Under the pieces are notes generated by a model. That model ran no database searches and had not been told where the DNA came from. It saw only the letters and a program-made list of their open reading frames with translations. From an uncultured Cocleimonas sp. (GTDB lineage: Bacteria; Pseudomonadota; Gammaproteobacteria; Thiotrichales; Thiotrichaceae): a stretch of DNA of 64,000 nucleotides. The position numbers were made by a program, and so were the translations under genes. The first letter of the stretch is position 1; the number at the start of each line of letters is the position of its first letter. This document shows positions 55,817 to 64,000 of this stretch, piece by piece. The stretch is from assembly GCF_947495625.1 (NCBI RefSeq), contig NZ_CANLZW010000023.1, positions 16,492 to 80,491 of the forward strand, read 5' to 3'.

Positions 55817-58117
55817 TTACTTCATGATTTTGGGCGTAACAAAGATAAGTAGTTCACGTTTTTCATCTTGGTCAGTATCTGTCCTAAAGAGTCGACCTAA
55901 TACTGGCACATCTCCTAAAACTGGAACTTTATCGACCTTACTGGAATTTACCTCTTCATGAACTCCACCTAACACTACGGTTTGTCCATTACCTACAAGT
56001 ACTTGGGTATTTACTTCTCTTGTATTAATACTTGGTACACCAGAAAAAATCTCTCCAACTGTGTCTTGATTAACCTTTAAGTCCATAATGACATGTTCGT
56101 CAGGAGTTATTTGCGGAGTAACTTCCAGACTAAGTACTGCCTTTTTGAATGAAACTGTAGCCGCACCACTTGAACTGGCTTCTAAGTATGGTATCTCTAC
56201 ACCTTGCTCAATTAAAGCCTTCTTCTTATCTGCGGTAACAACACGTGGTGTTGATATAACTTCACCTTTGTTTTCAGCTTGAAGGGCAGATAATTCTAGA
56301 TCTAACAAATAATCTCCACTTAATAAAGAAAATGCAATTTGTCCTGCAGCACCAGTTACAGGCATATTCACGTTCAATCTATCGCTAAGACTTGGAACAC
56401 CTACAGAAGAACCATCTCCAACAAGATCATTGACCATAGAGCTAGTGCTTTCTGAACTACCTGATGTACTAAGATTTTTACCGAATGCTGTAGCACCGAA
56501 TCTTGCTCCTAACTCTTTACTGAACTCATCAGTAGCAATCACTATTCTTGATTCGACAGAAACTTGCTGTACTGGAACGTCTAAACTACGAATAAGGTTT
56601 TTAATCTCAGCAACTCGCGATGCTGTTTCTCTAACAATAATCGTATTTGTTCTATCATCTCCTGAAGCATAGCCACGTGCAGAGATACCAGAACTCTCAG
56701 AGCCAGTGTCACTTTGAATCATTGCGAGCATGTCAGCAGCTTTTGCATAATTCACAGGAATGTATTCTGTTATTAATGGCTCAAGTGCCTGTTTGCGTTT
56801 ATGCGCCTGTAATTCACGTTGCTCTTTTGCCTCTAACTCAGTTGCTTGTGCAACCCAAATTACATTTCCATTGCTTCGCATTGCTAAACCTTTAGATTCA
56901 AGCACGATATCCAGCGCTTGATCCCAGGGAACATCTTTAAGTCTAAGCGTGATATTACCCTTTACACTATCACTAACAACGATATTTTTGTCGGTAAAAT
57001 CTGCTAATAACTGGAGAACTGAACGTACTTCAATATCCTGGAAATTTAATGAAAGCTTTTTACCCTTATAGTGCTTCTTCTTTTGAACTAAAGGATTTGT
57101 TTTTGCTTTTGGTTTAACTTTCTTTATATCAACTATGTAATTTGCACCGTTTCTTGATGTATCAAAATCAAAAGCGGAATTTGCCATGATTTTTATTTGA
57201 ACATCACGACCACTTCTAGCAATATCAATATAAGAAGCGGGAGTAGCAAAATCTAAAACATCTATTCTTTTTCTAGGTTGCTTCGCTGCAACATTTTTAA
57301 CAGTTAATACAACTGTGTTTCCAAGTTTTCTAGATTCTACAACAGTTGCAGCACTAGGAAGTTTAATGAGAGCACGTCCACCAGAGTTTGCAGTTCTATG
57401 AAAGTCCACCTGACCTAAAGTATTATTGGCTCTATATTGAGGGGCTCGATGTGTTACAGCACGCTGTGTTGGTTTGTATTTTGCCTGAGTCGTCTTAGGA
57501 CGCGCAACATAGTTACTTGCGACAGCTTGTTGTTTCACACTCTTAGCTTTTACTACCGGACCTGGTCTTTTATTTAGATCCGCCGGCTTGTATGCAGCTA
57601 GCCTTTTAGCTTCTGCTGCTTTTCTCGCTTGATTTCTTTGAACAGCCGCTCGTTTTTGTTCTGCCGCTCTCTTTTGAGCTGCTATCTGACGTGCTTTGGC
57701 TTGAGCTTGTGCATTATTCGGTTTTGCTTGATTATCATCAAAAGTCAGAACAACATCATTACCTTGTAAACTTGTGGTGTATTTTGTGAGTTTATTTAAT
57801 GAAACCATAACTCTTAGTTTATTACCTGCACCAGCCAGCTTAACTCCTTTCACAGACTTCGAGTTAACTTGATGACTTCTTTTACCCATTCCTCTTTCAG
57901 CATTTGCAAAGTCTAAAACTATGCCTGCTGGTTGCTTCATTAAAAAGCTTTTAGGTATTCCTACTTTACTGTCAAAATGCAGACGTAAACTCGATTTACC
58001 AGATGATTGAATTGCAGAATCCACACTTTGCAAACGAGCCGTAGCGTAACTACTACCAGTTGCTAGTAACAGTGCTGGCAAGCTCAAGCCCAATAAGGTA
58101 CGTGTAATAATTTTCAT
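55817..58117 (-). CDS. pilQ: Type IV pilus secretin PilQ
   Basis: A 766-residue outer-membrane secretin. A signal peptide (about 1-27) is followed by an AMIN domain, an Ala/Lys/Arg/Gln-rich linker (about 135-230), a second AMIN-like domain, an STN domain (LSLNFQDIEVRSVLQLLADF, about 353-420) and the secretin core, ending GRLFRTDTDQDEKRELLIFV. It forms the gated channel for pili. It is last in the pilMNOPQ operon. Confidence 0.96.
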   Translation of the reverse strand: MKIITRTLLGLSLPALLLATGSSYATARLQSVDSAIQSSGKSSLRLHFDSKVGIPKSFLMKQPAGIVLDFANAERGMGKRSHQVNSKSVKGVKLAGAGNKLRVMVSLNKLTKYTTSLQGNDVVLTFDDNQAKPNNAQAQAKARQIAAQKRAAEQKRAAVQRNQARKAAEAKRLAAYKPADLNKRPGPVVKAKSVKQQAVASNYVARPKTTQAKYKPTQRAVTHRAPQYRANNTLGQVDFHRTANSGGRALIKLPSAATVVESRKLGNTVVLTVKNVAAKQPRKRIDVLDFATPASYIDIARSGRDVQIKIMANSAFDFDTSRNGANYIVDIKKVKPKAKTNPLVQKKKHYKGKKLSLNFQDIEVRSVLQLLADFTDKNIVVSDSVKGNITLRLKDVPWDQALDIVLESKGLAMRSNGNVIWVAQATELEAKEQRELQAHKRKQALEPLITEYIPVNYAKAADMLAMIQSDTGSESSGISARGYASGDDRTNTIIVRETASRVAEIKNLIRSLDVPVQQVSVESRIVIATDEFSKELGARFGATAFGKNLSTSGSSESTSSMVNDLVGDGSSVGVPSLSDRLNVNMPVTGAAGQIAFSLLSGDYLLDLELSALQAENKGEVISTPRVVTADKKKALIEQGVEIPYLEASSSGAATVSFKKAVLSLEVTPQITPDEHVIMDLKVNQDTVGEIFSGVPSINTREVNTQVLVGNGQTVVLGGVHEEVNSSKVDKVPVLGDVPVLGRLFRTDTDQDEKRELLIFVTPKIMK

Positions 58118-58176
58118 TTTAAATAACCCACTCGTTAAATTTTATTTTTATTTTTAAGTTCCAATTGATCATCAAG

Positions 58177-58737
58177 TTATTCTTGATTCAAAGCAATGGA
58201 TATATCTCTTTCCTTATAACCGCCTAAACCGTTTGATACGGTCTCAACCATGTCCATTTTCACTTCTGAAACATTCATGATTTTTCCATAATTTTGGCCT
58301 AGATAATTCCCCGCCTTAACAGTTTGTACTGCTCCTTCAGGAATTTTTACTAAAGCCCATAAGGTATCATCTTTTTTTACTGTACCAACCATTCTCAAGC
58401 TATCCAGTGGAAAACCTTCCAGGAATTCTGGTACGCGAGTAGTATCAATATTAATACCGTTGTCGATGATTTCTTCCCTAACTGTGTTTGGTGCTAGCAT
58501 CGCTGCATCAAAAGGATCTTTTTCATGCTCTGGATAGATATACCTCAAATAAGGTTTAACTTCCGGAATAGGAACGATAGGTGCAGCTGGCTTACCTCGT
58601 TGTTCCGTAAAATACTCATCCAAGTCAGCTTTACTTACGTTACACCCTGTTAACATGAGAGATGATGCACATAAAGGTAAGATTATTGCTGCCTTTTTCA
58701 AGAAATAATTCTTAGATTGATTCGTCTTGTTAATCAT
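58177..58737 (-). CDS. pilP: Type IV pilus lipoprotein PilP
   Basis: A 186-residue lipoprotein. The lipobox LTGC ends a hydrophobic signal (AAIILPLCASSLMLTGC). The C-terminal HR-type beta domain (SLRMVGTVKKDDTLWALVKI then GAVQTVKAGNYLG) binds PilQ. The frame extends upstream to 58773 over the pilO end, but the start at 58737 has GAGGG 8 bases before it. Confidence 0.93.
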   Translation of the reverse strand: MINKTNQSKNYFLKKAAIILPLCASSLMLTGCNVSKADLDEYFTEQRGKPAAPIVPIPEVKPYLRYIYPEHEKDPFDAAMLAPNTVREEIIDNGINIDTTRVPEFLEGFPLDSLRMVGTVKKDDTLWALVKIPEGAVQTVKAGNYLGQNYGKIMNVSEVKMDMVETVSNGLGGYKERDISIALNQE

Positions 58738-58741
58738 TATC

Positions 58742-59392
58742 TTAACCCTCAGTCCCTTCCACTTCTTCTTCACTTAAGTAACGATAGGTTTTAATTGTCG
58801 CTTTAAGTGAAAGGCGTGAAATTGTCGGTTTATTCTTATTTTTACTAGAGGCTTCTTTGCCTTTCTTTTCTTCAGCTTGCTTCAATTGAATATTGTTAAT
58901 TGTAACAATTCTAGGCAGTGCCGAAAGATCACTCACAAAACCCGCTAATTCAGCATAAGTACCTTTTGCTTCAATTTTAATTGGCTTTTCTGCAAAAAAC
59001 TCTTTATGTATTTCATCTTCAGGTTTAAACAGTTCAATCTCCAAACCATTGCTTAATCCTTTTTCCGAAATATCCAATATCAAACCAGGGATTTCGGTAT
59101 CACTTGGTAACTGATCTTTTAATGCTCCAAATGAAATCTGCATCTCTTCTAATTGTGCTTTATAGGCTGGTAACTGATTTGCGCGAGCTTGTTTTTTCTC
59201 ATAAACCCTGCGTTTATCCTGTTCCTGGGCTTGTACTGTTTTCAGTGTTGCTAACTGATCAACAATCACTAGTTTATAACCAATAAACAGAGCCAAACTA
59301 AACACGATAGCAACTGCGCCAATTTTTATCGGTAATGAAACATTAGCCGGATCACTTAACAGATTATTTATTTCTTGAGTATCAATTGCCAT
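58742..59392 (-). CDS. pilO: Type IV pilus assembly protein PilO
   Basis: A 216-residue inner-membrane protein. One transmembrane helix (IGAVAIVFSLALFIGYKLV, about 22-42), a coiled coil (about 50-95) and a ferredoxin-like domain follow. It pairs with PilN in the alignment complex. It overlaps pilN by 11 bases. Confidence 0.94.
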   Translation of the reverse strand: MAIDTQEINNLLSDPANVSLPIKIGAVAIVFSLALFIGYKLVIVDQLATLKTVQAQEQDKRRVYEKKQARANQLPAYKAQLEEMQISFGALKDQLPSDTEIPGLILDISEKGLSNGLEIELFKPEDEIHKEFFAEKPIKIEAKGTYAELAGFVSDLSALPRIVTINNIQLKQAEEKKGKEASSKNKNKPTISRLSLKATIKTYRYLSEEEVEGTEG

Positions 59393-59960
59393 TTTCGCTC
59401 TCCTTATCCCCAGCCTGCGTGAGTAATTGATTTACATTTAGTTTGAAAGATCTTAAACGACTCTTATCATCTTTAGGATCAACCTTAATCGTATTCAAAT
59501 CTGAAGAACTCAACCAAGGTGAAGCATTTAGTCTATTCATATAACTAGATACTCGAGCACTTGACTCTGCTTTACCCTCTAATTTAATTTTATTATTTTC
59601 TTGTATTAACTGAGTAAGATAAAGCCCTTTAGGTAATGCATTAACCATCTCGTCAAATAAATGAACAATACCTGGTCTTGTTGACTGCAATTTTTCAATT
59701 ACTGCAATACGATCCAGCAATGCCTTTTTATTAGCATCTAAGGTTTTGATTTCCTCTAAGGTCTTATCAAGCCTTTTAATTTCAGCCTGAATATAAGCAT
59801 TTCTACTTTCTTGATAAGAAATTCTACCTTCCATGTAAGTATAACCTGCACCTACTGCAAGAACACCGACTGCAACCGCACCCACTATGGACATAACGAA
59901 TTGTTGCTGGCTTTTCTTCCTAGCAGCTTCGCGCCATGGTAATAAATTTATACCAGCCAT
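59382..59960 (-). CDS. pilN: Type IV pilus assembly protein PilN
   Basis: A 192-residue bitopic protein. The conserved N-terminal GINLLPWRE contacts PilM. The transmembrane helix is about 22-42, followed by a coiled coil and a C-terminal domain. Start shares one base with the pilM stop (TAATG), indicating translational coupling. Confidence 0.96.
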   Translation of the reverse strand: MAGINLLPWREAARKKSQQQFVMSIVGAVAVGVLAVGAGYTYMEGRISYQESRNAYIQAEIKRLDKTLEEIKTLDANKKALLDRIAVIEKLQSTRPGIVHLFDEMVNALPKGLYLTQLIQENNKIKLEGKAESSARVSSYMNRLNASPWLSSSDLNTIKVDPKDDKSRLRSFKLNVNQLLTQAGDKESENGN

Positions 59961-61012
59961 TACTCAAACCCCCTTAAAGCTAATCCCGCTGGAACTAACA
60001 TCGCAGGGATATCATTGGTAAAACGTGCTGGATTTACTTTTGAATGCAACACGACGTTTGCAAATGGGTTTGCTAAAGCGGTAGGTATCCCTATCAATTC
60101 CTGAATTTGTTCATCGATACCAGGAATACTTGCACAGCCTCCTGACAATAGAACCTTGTCCACTTTTTCATTTTGGGTAGATGCGTAATAGAACTGTAGG
60201 AATCGTTGCACCTGCCTAACCATATTTTCTCTGAAAGGGTCTAGCACTTCAGAAACATAACCCTCAGGTAAATTTCCATTCTTCTTAGCCAAACCAGATT
60301 CAGCATAAGAAAGACCATATCTTTGAGATATTTCTTCTGTTAGTTGTCTGCCACCAAAAACTTGTTCTCTTGAGAAAACAACTTTACCTTGTTCGAAAAC
60401 ATTAATACCCGTCATCGATGCACCGAAATCTACTGCCGCGACAACATCATGTTTATCAAGCTCATTGATCATTGTTTTAAATAACAACTCAACCGCATTT
60501 GATTCAAGATCAACTATCTCTACATGCAAACCAGCCATCTCTGCAGCAGCCAATCTAACTTCGACATTCTCTGTTCGGGTTCCAGCTATTAATACATCCA
60601 TCATCTCTGATGAAGTTTCTGAAGGACCTAATACCTCGAAATCGAAGTTAACCTCATCCATAGGATAAGGAATGTATTGTTCAGCTTCTAAGGAAATTTG
60701 AGCTTCTAATTCTCCAGCTGGAATAGATGCTGGAATAGTGATTATTTTATTGATAGCCATTGAAGAAGGAATACCTAAAGCACACCTTCTGCTTTTAGTT
60801 CGACTGTTCTTAACAGCTAACTTAATAGCTTCACCAACTTTTTCGGCTTCGTTGATATCTCTTTCGCTTGTTACACCATCAGGCAAACCTGATACAGCAT
60901 AACTGTCAACACGATAATCAGACCCTTTGCGAGAGAGTTCTATAAGCTTTACAGCTGATGAACTTATATCAATGCCTAAGAGATTGCCGCTTTTCTTTGA
61001 GAAGGAAAACAC
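59960..61012 (-). CDS. pilM: Type IV pilus actin-like protein PilM
   Basis: A 350-residue actin/FtsA-like ATPase. LLGIDISSSAVKLIEL is the phosphate-1 loop, AAVDFGASMTGINVFEQG phosphate 2 and LLSGGCASIPGIDEQI the adenosine motif. It binds the PilN tail in the cytoplasm. First gene of the pilMNOPQ operon, divergent from mrcA. Confidence 0.97.
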   Translation of the reverse strand: MFSFSKKSGNLLGIDISSSAVKLIELSRKGSDYRVDSYAVSGLPDGVTSERDINEAEKVGEAIKLAVKNSRTKSRRCALGIPSSMAINKIITIPASIPAGELEAQISLEAEQYIPYPMDEVNFDFEVLGPSETSSEMMDVLIAGTRTENVEVRLAAAEMAGLHVEIVDLESNAVELLFKTMINELDKHDVVAAVDFGASMTGINVFEQGKVVFSREQVFGGRQLTEEISQRYGLSYAESGLAKKNGNLPEGYVSEVLDPFRENMVRQVQRFLQFYYASTQNEKVDKVLLSGGCASIPGIDEQIQELIGIPTALANPFANVVLHSKVNPARFTNDIPAMLVPAGLALRGFE

Positions 61013-61260
61013 AGATTAGATCCTTTTATTGTTATTATTTATAGAAACCCTTGAGGGGTATTTCTTATTAGTTCTGTGACAATACTAGCGTCGATTAATA
61101 AAATAGTCTACCCTCTTACCCCTCTATGGCACATACTTTGGACGGACGGTAGAATGTTATAATTTCTAATTATAAGGAACTACTGCTTAGTAATACCTAT
61201 CAAGCATATTAAAAATTAATATATAACAATCACCTAGAAAGACAAATTTTATCAATTCAA

Positions 61261-63903
61261 ATGCCTCTATTTAAAATACTCGTTCGTTACATAATTGCTC
61301 CTATTTTCTTTGTAAGCATATTAGGAATTGTAGGTATAACTGCGATCTACTTTTATTATTCATCGCAAATACCATCAGTAAGTGAATTAAAAAATACCCA
61401 GCTCAACTTACCGCTAAGGGTATACAGTAGTGATGATCAACTTATCGCTGAGTTTGGAGAGCACCGTAGACGTCCGGTTAAATACAACCAGGTTCCAGAT
61501 AATTTAAAAAATGCTTTTATTTCAATTGAAGACTCTCGCTTCTACCAACATAAAGGTGTGGACTTCAAAGGTATTGCCCGTGCGATTGTATCTGCTGTAA
61601 AAAGTGGCCGCGTGAGCCAAGGGGCTAGTACTATTACCATGCAAGTCGCTAGAAACTTCTTTTTAACCAATGAAAGAACGGTTGATAGAAAATTACGTGA
61701 AGCACTTCTAGCCTTAAAAATAGAAGATGAGCTTACCAAACAAGAAATTTTAGAACTGTACCTGAATAAAATATTTTTAGGGAAACGTTCATATGGCGTT
61801 GGATCAGCCGCTGAAATTTATTATGGTAAAAAAGTAGAAGATCTTACGCTGGCTCAAAGTGCGATGATTGCAGGGTTACCCAAAGCGCCCTCAAAATACA
61901 ACCCTGTAAGAAATCCCAAAAGAGCCAAAGTCAGAAGAGATTACATTCTTAAGCGTATGCTTGAGCTTGGCTATATTGGTGACACTGATTATCAAACCGC
62001 TTTAGCAGAAGAAATCACCGCAGAAATTCATAATGTAGAAAATGAAACCTATGCCCCTTACATGGCAGAGATGGCAAGAACGGATGCGATCAGACGCTAT
62101 GGCGAAGAAAACATCTATAAACTGGGCTTAAAGATATACACCACTCTTGATAGCGCAGAACAAGACAACGCCATTCAAACACTTCGTAACAATCTTTTGA
62201 GTTATACCAAGCGACATGGTTATAGAGGTGCTGAAGACAAAGTAGAACTGGAGTCTTTAAAAACCACGAAAGAAAAACAGGAAAAACTAAAAACATACAA
62301 AGTATTTGCCGAACTCTATCCTGCTCTGGTTATCAGCAGTAACGCGAAGGAAGCTGTATTAGAGATTTATAAAGAAAGTAAGCCGGTAAAAATCACCTTA
62401 AAGCAAATGTCTTGGGCAAGAAAATATATCAATGAAAATAGAAGAGGCAAGAAACCGAAATCTGTAGACTCTGTCATAGTTGCAGGCGATGTTATTAGAG
62501 TCATGAAAGATGACAAAGGTATCTGGAATCTTTCTCAAGTACCAAAAGTAACCGGCGCACTTGTTGCGATGAACCCAAAAAATGGCGCTATTGAAGCCAT
62601 AGCAGGCGGTTTTGATTTTACTTACAGTAAATTCAACCGGGCAATTCAGGCAAAACGTCAACCAGGCTCCAGCTTTAAACCGTTTATATACGCAGCAGCG
62701 CTTGAAAAGGGGTACTCCCCTGCTACTACCGTAGAAGATGAGCCTCTTGATTTAGCAAACAGCACGTGGGATCCACAAAACTACGGCCATGAATTTGGTG
62801 GCCCTACCCGATTGCGTGTTGCATTAGCCAAATCAAAGAATCTTGTTTCTATCAGGCTTTTACAACAAATAGGCCTTGGATACGCCATTGAATATGCAAA
62901 ACGTTTTGGTTTTAAAAAACGAGCTCTACCAGAAGACTTAACGCTGGCTTTGGGAACAGGCTCGGCTACCCCTCTAGAAATGACCACAGCTTACTCAAGT
63001 TTTGCCAATGGTGGCTTTAAAGTAGAAAGTCACTACATCCGCAAAATCGTTGATCGCACCAACACCACTATATACGAAGCAAACCCATATACAGCGTGTG
63101 AGGATTGTTCTACAAACAACCCTAATTCTTCCAAGATCAATCCTGCGAAACGAATTATGAAACCGACGGTGCATTATCAGATTACCAGCATGCTTCAAAG
63201 TGTAGCGCAATCAGGCACTGGCTCTCGGACAAATAGACTCAAACGAAGAGACTTAGCAGGCAAGACAGGCACAACCGATGATCAGAAAGACGCCTGGTTC
63301 TGTGGATTTTCACCCACAAAAGTAACCACTGTCTGGGTTGGGTTTGATCGCATTGCTCCACTTGGTAGAAAAGAGACTGCTGCAGGCGCTGCATTACCGA
63401 TCTGGATAGATTTCATGGGCACTGCGCTTAAAGGAGAAAAGGACGTTGGCTGGAAAGTCCCAAGAGGATTGATCAACGTTCAACTGGATGCTGAAACCGG
63501 CATGCCGCCTAATGAATATACAATGGAAACGATCAATGAGGCATTAACTCCTGAGCAGATTCCAACTGAAGAAGAAATCTTAGCCTATATGGCTGCTCAT
63601 CGTGAAGACATGCTCGAGCAACGAGAAATGCAAGTTCTGGAAAACATGGAAAACTTAGATGAAGTGACCAGAGCTAGACACATGGAACGCATTAGAAGAG
63701 AAGCCGCACAAAGACAGGAAAACCAAAGAAGACGTGAACAAGCCCGTCAAAGAGAAATAGATAGATTACGTAGCTTAGGTATCGAGCCACCAGCATCTTT
63801 AACGCAACAACAGCCTCAAGCCAATATGAATGATCAACAACCCATGGATAGAACGCAAAGGGCGAATAGAGAAGGCGTAGAAATGCCAGAACAGTTATTC
63901 TAG
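61261..63903 (+). CDS. mrcA: Penicillin-binding protein 1A (class A)
   Basis: An 880-residue bifunctional peptidoglycan synthase. A membrane helix (about 9-32) is followed by the GT51 domain (AFISIEDSRFYQHKGVDFKG with the catalytic Glu, then QGASTITMQVARNFFL) and the transpeptidase domain: SxxK in PGSSFKPF, SKN, and KTGTTDDQKDAWF. A Gln/Arg/Glu-rich helical tail of about 100 residues (from about 775) ends the protein and is longer than usual. The divergent arrangement with pilM is typical of gammaproteobacteria. Confidence 0.96.
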   Translation: MPLFKILVRYIIAPIFFVSILGIVGITAIYFYYSSQIPSVSELKNTQLNLPLRVYSSDDQLIAEFGEHRRRPVKYNQVPDNLKNAFISIEDSRFYQHKGVDFKGIARAIVSAVKSGRVSQGASTITMQVARNFFLTNERTVDRKLREALLALKIEDELTKQEILELYLNKIFLGKRSYGVGSAAEIYYGKKVEDLTLAQSAMIAGLPKAPSKYNPVRNPKRAKVRRDYILKRMLELGYIGDTDYQTALAEEITAEIHNVENETYAPYMAEMARTDAIRRYGEENIYKLGLKIYTTLDSAEQDNAIQTLRNNLLSYTKRHGYRGAEDKVELESLKTTKEKQEKLKTYKVFAELYPALVISSNAKEAVLEIYKESKPVKITLKQMSWARKYINENRRGKKPKSVDSVIVAGDVIRVMKDDKGIWNLSQVPKVTGALVAMNPKNGAIEAIAGGFDFTYSKFNRAIQAKRQPGSSFKPFIYAAALEKGYSPATTVEDEPLDLANSTWDPQNYGHEFGGPTRLRVALAKSKNLVSIRLLQQIGLGYAIEYAKRFGFKKRALPEDLTLALGTGSATPLEMTTAYSSFANGGFKVESHYIRKIVDRTNTTIYEANPYTACEDCSTNNPNSSKINPAKRIMKPTVHYQITSMLQSVAQSGTGSRTNRLKRRDLAGKTGTTDDQKDAWFCGFSPTKVTTVWVGFDRIAPLGRKETAAGAALPIWIDFMGTALKGEKDVGWKVPRGLINVQLDAETGMPPNEYTMETINEALTPEQIPTEEEILAYMAAHREDMLEQREMQVLENMENLDEVTRARHMERIRREAAQRQENQRRREQARQREIDRLRSLGIEPPASLTQQQPQANMNDQQPMDRTQRANREGVEMPEQLF

Positions 63904-64000
63904 CATTTCAATAGACATTTAATTGACACCCGGTGAATTCAACAACTAAATGCAATTCTTTGAAACAATCTAAGGAAAGGGTAAGTTGCCGTAAACTAAT

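Overview
The window is AT-rich chromosomal DNA of a free-living, probably marine, gammaproteobacterium. The evidence is the hrcA-grpE-dnaK-dnaJ-dapB block, hda, a pilMNOPQ operon next to aroK-aroB, mrcA divergent from pilM, class II fumarase and many typical gammaproteobacterial small families (DUF1840, DUF1244, DUF6172, YihY). The genus is not determined; a Thiotrichales-like or other low-GC marine lineage is only a guess. No rRNA, tRNA, CRISPR array, prophage or transposase was seen.

Layout. 1-13.5 kb is a loose set of single genes: a LysR regulator cut by the left edge, small membrane proteins, a hemerythrin-like protein, a cytochrome c, YihY, a PL14-like secreted lyase, fumC, a DksA-like protein, an AhpD-like protein, a glycine-rich lipoprotein, a DUF533 protein and a cold-shock protein. 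The gene-poor 1.83-2.59 kb stretch holds a tight cluster of DnaA-box-like 9-mers. 13.5-22.2 kb is a minus-strand housekeeping block (hda, AI-2E transporter, CDP-alcohol phosphatidyltransferase, dapB, dnaJ, dnaK, grpE, hrcA), with sigma-32-like promoters ahead of grpE and dnaK. 22.4-30.3 kb holds a glycosyltransferase pair, a DMT exporter, nadK, a TlpA-like protein, DUF1244, a QEGLA-motif protein and a MipA/OmpV porin-like protein.

30.4-49.3 kb is the centrepiece: an aryl-polyene/xanthomonadin-type pigment cluster. The plus-strand arm encodes a ketosynthase, a chain-length-factor-like partner, a halogenase-like flavoprotein, a COG4648 membrane protein, two hotdog dehydratases, a GT2, an LpxL-type acyltransferase and a second ketosynthase. 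The minus-strand arm encodes a chorismatase, a PlsC-type acyltransferase, an ACP, a thioesterase, a LolA-like carrier, an MMPL exporter, a FabG reductase, a second halogenase-like flavoprotein and a JmjC/cupin oxygenase. A short plus-strand pair (ACP and AMP ligase) closes it. Inferred pathway: the chorismatase makes a hydroxybenzoate-type head, the ligase loads it on an ACP, the KS/CLF-KR-DH set builds the polyene, acyltransferases and the GT attach it to a lipid or sugar, and LolA/MMPL export it. The two flavoproteins and the JmjC oxygenase suggest extra tailoring (halogenation or hydroxylation).

49.5-64 kb holds recN, a convergent calcium-binding-repeat secreted protein overlapping the recN 3' end, a dGTPase-like gene, aroB-aroK, pilQPONM and mrcA.

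Running through the window is a dispersed repeat of about 28 bp: core GTCACCCCCCTACTT, then a short AGG/GGC segment, then a T-run. I count 15 copies on both strands. Most sit just 3' of genes in the sense orientation, two places carry head-to-head pairs, and two copies lie inside reading frames of the pigment cluster. This repeat and the hybrid pigment cluster are the most unusual items here.
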